From Dinoroseobacter sp049800775 (GTDB taxonomy: Bacteria > Pseudomonadota > Alphaproteobacteria > Rhodobacterales > Rhodobacteraceae): 64,000 nt of DNA. Made by a program: the position numbers and the translations under genes. Position 1 is the stretch's first letter. Every line of letters begins with the position of its first letter. Shown piece by piece: positions 16,504 to 23,379 of the stretch. The stretch is taken from assembly GCF_049800775.1 (NCBI RefSeq), contig NZ_JBNAFR010000003.1:434001-498000 (forward strand). The letters run 5' to 3'. The notes under the pieces are model-generated. The model worked only from the letters and a program-made list of their open reading frames with translations, had not been told where the DNA came from and ran no database searches.

Positions 16504-17550
16504 TCAGGGCGGCGTGCCGACCTGTGCGATCGGCGTGACCTTTGCATCCTCCCGGGCCCGGACGCGCCACTGACTGGGCGCCAGGCCGGTTTCCCGCAGG
16601 AACGCCCGGTTGAAATTCGACTTGGTGTTGAAACCGCTGTCCAGCATCGCCTCGGTGACGCTCGCCCCGGCGTCGATCAACGTGCAGGCATGCCGGATGC
16701 GCCATGAATTGATGTAGCGCGACACGTTGTTCCCGGTGGCCCGGTTGACCGCCGTGGACAAGCGCTTTTCCGGCAGATGCAGGCGGCGGGCGAGGCGGGC
16801 CAGCGTCAGGTTGGGGTCGAGATGCAACGGTTCCCGCCGAAGGAAGGCCTCCAGACGTGCGACAATCTCCACATCTTCCTGCTGGGTTTCGCGGGGGGGC
16901 GCTGCCGCGTCGGGCGCGGCGTCCCGCTCTGGGCCCTCCGCACCAGCGGCGGAGGGGCTGCCGCTGAGCATGCCCACAAAGAGCAGCACAAGAGAGTAGG
17001 ACGCCGTGATCATCCAGCCCGCCCAGCCCGCATGGCCGGTCGCGAAGGCGATGGCGATCAACACATCGCTGATCGCCGATACGTTCAGCGCCCAGCCGAG
17101 GACCTGCCAGATCACCGCTGGAACGCGCTCGGCCTCGAGGCGCGCAAGGGGCATATCCGAGGTGCCACGCAGCTGGGCGAGTATCGCGATGCCGTAGCCT
17201 GCGAAGACGAGCGGCACCACGACGTCTGTGGTCTCGGGCGCGAAGACGCGGCAGAACAGGGTGAAGGCGGGCGCCGCCCCGTGAAACGCCATGGCGCGCG
17301 GCGAGAGGCGGCGAACCAGCGCATCCTGAAACGTGATCCAGGCCAGCGGCGGAATGAGGGTCGCACTGACTGGCAGGATCGGGCGCAAGACATCCAGACC
17401 ATACCCCCCGACCAGGGTGACGAGACCGGATTGCACAGCGCAAGCCGCCAGAAAGGCCACCAGCAGAGGGCGCCTCCCGGACAGGAAGGAGCGCAGGGCA
17501 AGATAGCCAAGCACGAGGGCCACGAAAGCAGGGATCGGAAGCATGGGCAT
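16504..17550 (-). CDS. AraC-family regulator with membrane-spanning N-terminus
   Basis: This protein of about 348 residues has an N-terminal half of several hydrophobic helices (LPIPAFVALVLGYLAL, LLVAFLAACAVQSGLV, and others through LVLLFVGML) and a C-terminal AraC-type DNA-binding domain (LHLDPNLTLARLARRLHLPEKRLSTAVNR, then VTEAMLDSGFNTKSNFNRAFLRETGLAPSQWR). Membrane-anchored AraC regulators of this layout sense external or membrane signals. The start at 17550 (MPMLPIP) is a best guess without a strong ribosome site; the frame stays open to 18222 but that part is antisense to the next gene. It is divergent from a secreted hydrolase gene, its likely target. Confidence 0.78.
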   Translation of the reverse strand: MPMLPIPAFVALVLGYLALRSFLSGRRPLLVAFLAACAVQSGLVTLVGGYGLDVLRPILPVSATLIPPLAWITFQDALVRRLSPRAMAFHGAAPAFTLFCRVFAPETTDVVVPLVFAGYGIAILAQLRGTSDMPLARLEAERVPAVIWQVLGWALNVSAISDVLIAIAFATGHAGWAGWMITASYSLVLLFVGMLSGSPSAAGAEGPERDAAPDAAAPPRETQQEDVEIVARLEAFLRREPLHLDPNLTLARLARRLHLPEKRLSTAVNRATGNNVSRYINSWRIRHACTLIDAGASVTEAMLDSGFNTKSNFNRAFLRETGLAPSQWRVRAREDAKVTPIAQVGTPP

Positions 17551-17663
17551 CTGGCGAGTATTGTCCGAAATCCCGATCGTGACGACCTGAATCCCGAAAA
17601 CAGGACGCGGCAAGACGCATTTTCCAGCACCCGTTCCCCCAGCGTTCAAAAACGGAGGTTCCC

Positions 17664-18676
17664 ATGAAACGCCTTGCTCTTCTTTCCCTGATGGCGGTGT
17701 CCCAGGCCGTTCCCGCAGCGGCAGACATGCTGCCCGGCTATGACCGGTTCGACCTGAGGGCCGACCATCGGGCGCGGCCCATCGCCGCCTCGATCTGGTA
17801 TCCGGCAGCCGCCCCCACCTATCGCGCCCCGGTCGGCGATGGCCCGGTCTTTGACCCGAGCTTTGCCTATGTCGGTCCCGCGGTTGCCGAAGGTGCGCAT
17901 CCGCTCGTGCTGCTGTCCCATGGGTCGGGCGGCAATGCCGATAGCCTCGGATGGCTCTCCAGCGGGCTGGTGGCGCAGGGCGCGATGGTCCTTGCGGTCG
18001 ATCATCCCGGGTCCACCAGCGGGGACAGCTCACCGCGACGTTCGGTGGATCTCGGGGCGCGGGCGCAGGACCTGTCGGCCGCGCTTGACATGGTGCTTGC
18101 CGACCCGTCTTTTGCGCGCTTCGTGGATCGCGACCGGGTCTCTGTGGTCGGGTTCTCTCTGGGGGGGACGACGGCGCTGGGCATGGCAGGCGTGCGCTTT
18201 GACGGTGCGGTTCAGGATGCAAACTGCGCGACGGGCCCGGAGGCCGCGGATTGCGTGTTCTTCTGCCTTGGGGGCGTCCGGTTCGCGGATCATCCCGGAT
18301 ATGAGGCCGATGCGCGTGATGCCCGGATCACCCGGTCCGTGGCCATTGATCCCGGCTTTGGCGGGTCGGCTGACCCCCAGAGCCTGGCAGAGGCGCTGGC
18401 GGGGATCACGCTGATCAATCTCGGTGATGCTGACCGTCTTGGCGCCGCCGATGTCGGGCCCGGTGGCAACGCTCTGGCGCAGCGCCTTCCGGAGACGACC
18501 TATGTCGAGCTCGCACCGGCCAACCATTTCACCTTTCTGGGCACCTGCAAACCGGGGGCGGTTGCCCTGCTGGAGGAAGAAAGGATGACCCGATCTGCAC
18601 TGATCCCGAAGGCGTGGATCGCGCAGCCATCCATGATCAACTGGTCGCGGCCATCGCGGCGGGCCTGAACCTTTGA
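17664..18676 (+). pseudogene. secreted alpha/beta-hydrolase, frameshifted near the C-terminus
   Basis: The protein starts with a signal peptide (MKRLALLSLMAVSQAVPAAAD) behind a GGAGG site. It contains a hydrolase core with LVLLSHGSGGNADSLGW, the nucleophile elbow VGFSLGG and a late histidine in APANHFTFLG, resembling dienelactone-hydrolase-like esterases. The original frame ends at 18668 with an unlikely tail. One base after AAAG near 18580 restores a natural C-terminus (DDPICTDPEG... to a TGA at 18674-18676). So a one-base deletion, real or technical, changes only the last ~30 residues; the catalytic region is intact. It is divergent from the membrane AraC regulator. Confidence 0.75.
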
Positions 18677-18703
18677 GGGGCGTCGGGCACGCGGTCCGAA
18701 CCT

Positions 18704-18736
18704 CGCGACCTCCGGACCGCGCGCCCGGAGGTCGCG
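18704..18736. terminator. perfect 12-bp hairpin between convergent genes
   Basis: CGCGACCTCCGG (18704-18715) pairs perfectly with CCGGAGGTCGCG (18725-18736) across a 9-nt loop. There is no T-run, so it may be a factor-assisted or bidirectional terminator between the hydrolase and marR. Confidence 0.55.
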
Positions 18737-18831
18737 GGAGCAGCGACCGATCCTCAGCCGCGCCCCGGCCCGTCAGCAAGGGTGCTCTGCCCGGCGACTT
18801 CCCTCCGGCGCGGGGCCCGAGATGGCTGGCG

Positions 18832-19314
18832 CTAGGACGGGGGGCTGTCCTGAGCGTTGGACTTTTCCATCAGACGTTTCTTCAGGGTGCCGATGACTTT
18901 CAGCGTGGTCGCGATGTCCTCCGCCGACATGCCCTCAGAGATCTCGTTCACCCAGGGAACCTGCAGGGCGACGGCATCCGCGAAGAGCTTCTGCCCCTTG
19001 GGAGTGAGCACGACGAGCTGGGCCCGCTTGTGATGGGGGTTCGGGCGAAACGCGACGATCTCTTCTTTCTTGAGCTCGTTCACGATGCGCTGAACCCCCT
19101 GTCGGTGAACCCCCATGGTGCGGGCATGCCAGGCGACGGATTCCGGTTGGTCCGCATAGGCGATCGCCCCCAGGATCTGCCAGCGGGCGCTGGTCAGGCC
19201 AAGCCCTTCGACGAGCCGATCACCCTCGAGTTGCAACCGGCCACTCAGTCGGAAGACATCCAGAATGAGCGTGGTCACCGCTGCGCCTGCCTCTGTCCAC
19301 TGCTCTTCAGCCAT
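18832..19314 (-). CDS. MarR-family transcriptional regulator
   Basis: This 160-residue protein has the MarR winged-helix fold: LTSARWQILGAIAYADQPESVAWHARTMGVHRQGVQRIVNELKKEEI and the wing PNPHHKRAQLVVLTPKG. The start at 19314 (MAEEQWTEAG) gives the normal family size; the longer frame to 19386 crosses the operator region. It is divergent from an ABM-monooxygenase gene with two palindromic sites between them, so it probably represses itself and the redox-membrane operon. MarR proteins of this kind usually respond to phenolics or oxidants; the ligand is unknown. Confidence 0.88.
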   Translation of the reverse strand: MAEEQWTEAGAAVTTLILDVFRLSGRLQLEGDRLVEGLGLTSARWQILGAIAYADQPESVAWHARTMGVHRQGVQRIVNELKKEEIVAFRPNPHHKRAQLVVLTPKGQKLFADAVALQVPWVNEISEGMSAEDIATTLKVIGTLKKRLMEKSNAQDSPPS

Positions 19315-19332
19315 GTCTGATCCATCTTTTAT

Positions 19333-19382
19333 TTGACAATGTGTTGTCAAAGTGGTCATTTTCCGAAATTGACAACATGTCA
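19333..19382. promoter_or_regulatory. two MarR-type operators
   Basis: Site 1 is TTGACAA-TGTG-TTGTCAA (19333-19350), a perfect 7-bp palindrome. Site 2 is TGACA-ACA-TGTCA (19370-19382) and shares the TTGACAA half-site. Centre-to-centre distance is about 34 bp. Both lie between marR and the divergent ABM gene. Confidence 0.78.
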
Positions 19383-19414
19383 CCAATTATTGAGCTGCCC
19401 ACGGAGCAAGACAG

Positions 19415-19783
19415 ATGGTCACCTTCGAACCTCTCGATCCCGAGTTTCCGATCGAACACCAGCTGAGTGTCGAGACCGGTCCGGTGGTCCTGATCAACCT
19501 GTTCACCATTGATCCCGCCGATCAGGAGGCTCTGCTCGAGGCCTGGAAAGCGGATGCGCTCTATATGAAAAAACAGCCGGGCTATATCAGCACGCAGATG
19601 CATAAGGCTGTCGGCGATAGCAGCATGTACCTGAACTACGCCGTCTGGGACACGGTTGCCGACTTTCGCGCAGCGTTCTCGAACCCAGAGTTCAAACAGG
19701 CCCTCAGCCATTACCCCTCAAGCGCTGTCACGGCGCCGCATCTCTTCGAAAAGGTGGCCGTTTCCAATTGTTGCACGGCCTGA
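19415..19783 (+). CDS. antibiotic biosynthesis monooxygenase (ABM)-domain protein
   Basis: This 122-residue protein has the dimeric ferredoxin-like ABM fold: PVVLINLFTIDPADQEALLEAWKADALYMKKQPGYI followed by YLNYAVWDTVADFRAAFSNPEF. ABM proteins include cofactor-free monooxygenases for quinol-type substrates and haem-degrading enzymes. The conserved Asn and Trp of the fold are present but the substrate cannot be named. It is the first gene after the MarR operators, 40 bp before the CDGSH membrane protein. A second ABM gene occurs at 31432 in another operon. Confidence 0.82.
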   Translation: MVTFEPLDPEFPIEHQLSVETGPVVLINLFTIDPADQEALLEAWKADALYMKKQPGYISTQMHKAVGDSSMYLNYAVWDTVADFRAAFSNPEFKQALSHYPSSAVTAPHLFEKVAVSNCCTA

Positions 19784-19822
19784 CGTTGCCTTTTGCGAAA
19801 GTTCAGTCCTGAGGGTTCCTAG

Positions 19823-20956
19823 ATGAAAACACGTATTCACGCAATTGCAGGCGGCATCGGCTTTGTGATGATCCTGCTGTTCTGGACAGCGACCGCGATC
19901 ACCGAGCTCTTCGCACCCCACGAGACGGTCGCGGCGGTCAAGGCGCTTATACTGCAGGGCATGGTCATTCTCATTCCGGCCATGGTGATCGCGGGGGGCA
20001 GCGGCACCGTGCTGGGCAGGCACCGGACGGATGCCCTTGCGAGCGCCAAGAAAAAACGCATGCCCCTGATCGCGGTGAACGGATTGCTGATCCTGTTGCC
20101 CTCTGCGTGGTTTCTGGCGGGTAAGGCCGCCGCCGGAGAGTTCGACCGTGCGTTCTATCTGGTCCAGATCGTGGAACTGGTCTGTGGCGCCGCCAACCTG
20201 ACGATGATGGGCCTGAACATCCGCGACGGTCTGACCATGACCGGACGGATTGGCGGAACGCGGGCCCGGTCCGCCGGGCCCGAGGATCCCGTCATCGAGG
20301 AGCGGCCTGCCGGACCGCTTGTGGCCAAGTCCGTTCCGAGGCTGACAAGCGTCGAGGGCGCCGAGATCGCGCCGCGCGCTGTCATGGCGCTCTGCCGTTG
20401 CGGGCTGTCGCAGAACAAGCCCTTTTGCGATGGCTCTCACACGGAGATCGCGTTCGACACCGAGCCCAGCCCGGATCGCACGCCGGATGGGATCAAGGTC
20501 TTCGAAAGCCAGCAGATCCATGTTCATTACAACCGGCTCCTATGCTCCCATGCTGGCGAGTGCGGGGCCCGTCTGAATTCTGTTTTCGACACCCGCCAGC
20601 GTCCCTGGATCACCCCCGACAATGGCACGCCGGATCAGATCAGAGATGTCGTGCGAGCCTGCCCCTCTGGCGCCCTGTCCTGGAGCCCACCCGGCAGCGC
20701 GGTGGCGCGGCACGAAATCGGCACAGATCCCGGCATCACCATTGAGCGCAACGGACCCTACCGTGTCACCGGTCTCCGGCTGGCCAGCGGTGCGCATGGC
20801 GAGGGCGCGTCGCCCGACAAGTATGTGCTGTGCCGCTGTGGTGCGTCCCGAAACAAGCCGTTTTGCGACGGATCCCACACAGAGGTCGCCTGGTCCGACA
20901 AGGCCGACCCCAAAGCCCCGAACACCCACCCGACATCCCAGGAGAGACCAAAATGA
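19823..20956 (+). CDS. membrane protein with two CDGSH sites flanking a Fer4_19-type domain
   Basis: This 377-residue protein joins a hydrophobic N-terminal region of about four membrane helices (residues 8-130) to three iron-sulfur elements. They are a CDGSH site (Cys191, Cys193, Cys202, His206), a divergent Fer4_19-like segment (Cys241, Cys247, Cys280 in CPSGAL) and a second CDGSH site (Cys337, Cys339, Cys348, His352). CDGSH sites bind a labile [2Fe-2S] cluster through three Cys and one His. The tri-cluster soluble part is known in bacteria; the fused membrane domain makes it look like a membrane electron carrier. The stop overlaps the EF-hand gene start as ATGA. Confidence 0.85.
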   Translation: MKTRIHAIAGGIGFVMILLFWTATAITELFAPHETVAAVKALILQGMVILIPAMVIAGGSGTVLGRHRTDALASAKKKRMPLIAVNGLLILLPSAWFLAGKAAAGEFDRAFYLVQIVELVCGAANLTMMGLNIRDGLTMTGRIGGTRARSAGPEDPVIEERPAGPLVAKSVPRLTSVEGAEIAPRAVMALCRCGLSQNKPFCDGSHTEIAFDTEPSPDRTPDGIKVFESQQIHVHYNRLLCSHAGECGARLNSVFDTRQRPWITPDNGTPDQIRDVVRACPSGALSWSPPGSAVARHEIGTDPGITIERNGPYRVTGLRLASGAHGEGASPDKYVLCRCGASRNKPFCDGSHTEVAWSDKADPKAPNTHPTSQERPK

Positions 20957-21438
20957 AGACCCTTGCCGCCATCTGTGCGTCCAACCTCTTGCTTGTGGCG
21001 CCCGCCTTTGCGGACATGCAGGAGATCGGACCAGGTCAGGAACTGGCCAAGCTCGTCTTTGGTTCGATCGAAGCCAGACCCAACGGGCTTGCCGATATGG
21101 GCGAGTTCACGGCATTCGGCAATGACATCTTTGTCTCGATGGATGCGGATGGAAGTAACACCATCACCTTCGATGAATTCACGGATTGGGACTTCGGCTT
21201 CACCTTCATTGCCGAGGACGAAACGCAGCAGCGCGCCTATGAAACCGCGCAAATGATCCTCTTTGCCTTCTGGGATCGTGATGGGGACGGCGAAATTGAC
21301 AGCTCGGAATACCACAAGTCGATGATCGCGGATTTCCGAAGTGCCGATATCAATGGCGATGCCTTTCTGAGCGAGGAGGAGTTCCTCACAGGATACATCG
21401 TCAACCGGGCGTATCGCGCAGCATTGGCCGGAAAGTGA
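20953..21438 (+). CDS. secreted EF-hand calcium-binding protein
   Basis: A signal peptide (MKTLAAICASNLLLVAPAFAD) precedes a periplasmic domain of 140 residues with three EF-hand loops: DADGSNTITFDE, DRDGDGEIDSSE and DINGDAFLSEEE. The first loop pairs poorly with a degenerate partner, so two to three calcium ions are likely. The ATG lies in an ATGA overlap with the CDGSH gene stop, and GGAGAG precedes it. It may give calcium-dependent control or structure to the membrane redox proteins encoded beside it; that is inference from the operon. Confidence 0.87.
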   Translation: MKTLAAICASNLLLVAPAFADMQEIGPGQELAKLVFGSIEARPNGLADMGEFTAFGNDIFVSMDADGSNTITFDEFTDWDFGFTFIAEDETQQRAYETAQMILFAFWDRDGDGEIDSSEYHKSMIADFRSADINGDAFLSEEEFLTGYIVNRAYRAALAGK

Positions 21439-21497
21439 CCTCGTTCAGGATCAGGCCGGCAGAGGCTCTGTCCGCCTGATCTTGCACGCGCCAGCAA

Positions 21498-22043
21498 ATG
21501 GGCATCGCAATGAAAAGCACCTCGACCAGATACGGCACTGTCGCGATCACCATGCATTGGCTCTGCGCAGGTTTCATCCTTGTGCAGCTCGGCTCCGGGT
21601 TTCGCGCGGCCGCCTCCCTCGACGACGCGGCGAAAGAGGCGCTGCTGACACTGCACGCGCCCCTCGGCATGGTCATTCTGGTTCTGATGGTTGCGCGGGC
21701 TGTCTGGTGGTGGCTGGTCGACACCAAACCCGCGCCGGTCTCCGGTGACCCGCTATGGCAGACCGTCTCGGCCAAGGCGGTCCATGTGCTGTTTTACGTT
21801 GTGGTCATCGGAATGGGGCTGAGCGGACTGGGCCTGATGGTGGTCTCCGGTGTCGGGGCAATCCTGTCCGGACAGAGTGCTGCACCGCTCCCCGACTTCT
21901 CGCAGTTCCCGCCCCGCATGCCTCACGGGCTCGGGGCGCGTCTGATGCTTGGGCTCTTGGCGCTGCATGTCGGGGCGGCGCTCTATCATCACCTCGTCAA
22001 GCGGGATGGGCTGATCTGGCGGATGTGGTACGGCAAGGGGTAA
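21498..22043 (+). CDS. cytochrome b561 family protein
   Basis: This protein of about 181 residues has four membrane helices and the four histidines that bind two b-type haems: His20 in AITMHWL, His53 in TLHAPLG, His96 in AVHVLFY and His157 in LLALHVGAALYHH. Bacterial b561 proteins move electrons between quinone and periplasmic partners or quench superoxide. The start may be ATG 21498 or 21510 (MKSTSTRYG). It closes the ABM/CDGSH/EF-hand gene string, 59 bp after the EF-hand gene, and is the obvious membrane electron partner for the iron-sulfur protein. Confidence 0.9.
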   Translation: MGIAMKSTSTRYGTVAITMHWLCAGFILVQLGSGFRAAASLDDAAKEALLTLHAPLGMVILVLMVARAVWWWLVDTKPAPVSGDPLWQTVSAKAVHVLFYVVVIGMGLSGLGLMVVSGVGAILSGQSAAPLPDFSQFPPRMPHGLGARLMLGLLALHVGAALYHHLVKRDGLIWRMWYGKG

Positions 22044-22151
22044 GGGCGACTGTCCGAAACCCCTGCGGCGCGGGCCCTTGGCCTCGGGCGCGCCATCGCG
22101 CAGATGGGGACCGGCGCGACGCGTCACGCCACGGCGCCACCGCGGATCAGA

Positions 22152-23357
22152 TCAGGAGCCGGGCGCGCGGTTATAGGCGATCTCGGCCCTGCGGCACTGG
22201 TCCCGGTCTTCTTCGAGATGCGCCTTCAGGCGGTCCATTGCATCCGCAGGCAGCCGCCGGCCCGCGCCCAAATGGGCGAGACACGCCGGGTCGTAATAGC
22301 GCACCGTATTCGACAGAACGAAAAGCTCGTCCATCAGGTCGAGTGTTCCCGCCGGTGAGGTGATATCGCAGACATTGTCTGTCCCGAGCCGCACAAACAC
22401 ACCCGCCGCCAGCAGGTCGAGCACCCGCGCGATGGAGTTATGGGTCGGCGCGGCGACCGGGCGGATCTGGCGCATGCTGATGGCCGCGGACGGGCAGCAG
22501 ATCACGCCGATATTCAGCTCCGCGAGGTCTCGCGCTAGGCGATCGAACCGCGCGTCATCATAGGCCGAGGGAGAGATCACATGGATCAGCCAAATCCTCG
22601 GCTCGGCCCCGTCATGACCCCAGTGAGCCTCGCGAACGATCTCGATGACGCGCTCGGTCTGGTGCTCGCGGCTGTGGTTCTTCTGGTCGACATGGATGTG
22701 GACCTGTTTGTTCAGGTCCCGCGCCAGCGCGATGATGCGCCGGCAACAGGTGTCGAACCCGATATGCTCGGGGTAGTCGGCCACATCATCCCGCTCGGGC
22801 AGGGCACCGAGGAAATCCGCCTGCTGGGCAGCGGCCTCGATCAGCGCCCAGCGATCCGGATCGTCATCGCGAAACCCCAGTGGGGAGTAGGCGCCCACCC
22901 GGAAATCGATGCGCGGTCGCGTCCGGTCGCCGATCCGCAACAACCGCTCCATCGCCGACGTGCCGACGCGGTCCGTGGTCACGTCCACGACGCTATGGGC
23001 GTGGGTCGTGCCCAGGGCGGCCATCTTCATCACACAGCCTTCGACCCGCTCTTCGAGCGCGTCCGGATCATAGCAGGCGCTGTCATGGATCAGCGGGATC
23101 AGCGCGTGCTTTTGCGCGATGGCGAGCGCGGAATCCGACCCGGCCCCCAGAGCCCGCATGATCTCGAGCGTCGGTTGCAGCGTCTCGGCGCGGTCCAGAT
23201 GGAGATGGGCGTTGAACATCCCACCCAGAGCCATGATCTCGGCATGCAGATCCGATAGAAAGGAGGTCTTGAAGTCTCTGTCCAAATCACTGTGTCCTTG
23301 ATGGCCCCGCGCGGCTTGCCGGAGATGTCTCGTTATGCCCGTCGCGCGCGGTCTCAT
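22152..23357 (-). CDS. amidohydrolase of the cytosine-deaminase-like branch
   Basis: This protein of about 401 residues is a metal-dependent TIM-barrel amidohydrolase. Visible ligands are the HxH pair in FNAHLHLDRAE, a later histidine in VHIHVDQKNH, IHVISPSAYDD and the aspartate in VRLGTDNVCD. The layout resembles cytosine deaminase and N-isopropylammelide-type hydrolases. The start is uncertain (23357 or the ATG near 23238); the frame is open to 23480 but that overlaps the carrier-protein gene. It is the last gene of a P450-adenylation-amidohydrolase string and could deaminate or hydrolyse the product. Confidence 0.8.
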   Translation of the reverse strand: MRPRATGITRHLRQAARGHQGHSDLDRDFKTSFLSDLHAEIMALGGMFNAHLHLDRAETLQPTLEIMRALGAGSDSALAIAQKHALIPLIHDSACYDPDALEERVEGCVMKMAALGTTHAHSVVDVTTDRVGTSAMERLLRIGDRTRPRIDFRVGAYSPLGFRDDDPDRWALIEAAAQQADFLGALPERDDVADYPEHIGFDTCCRRIIALARDLNKQVHIHVDQKNHSREHQTERVIEIVREAHWGHDGAEPRIWLIHVISPSAYDDARFDRLARDLAELNIGVICCPSAAISMRQIRPVAAPTHNSIARVLDLLAAGVFVRLGTDNVCDITSPAGTLDLMDELFVLSNTVRYYDPACLAHLGAGRRLPADAMDRLKAHLEEDRDQCRRAEIAYNRAPGS

Positions 23358-23379
23358 GGCTGAGGGGGCGCCGGGGGGG

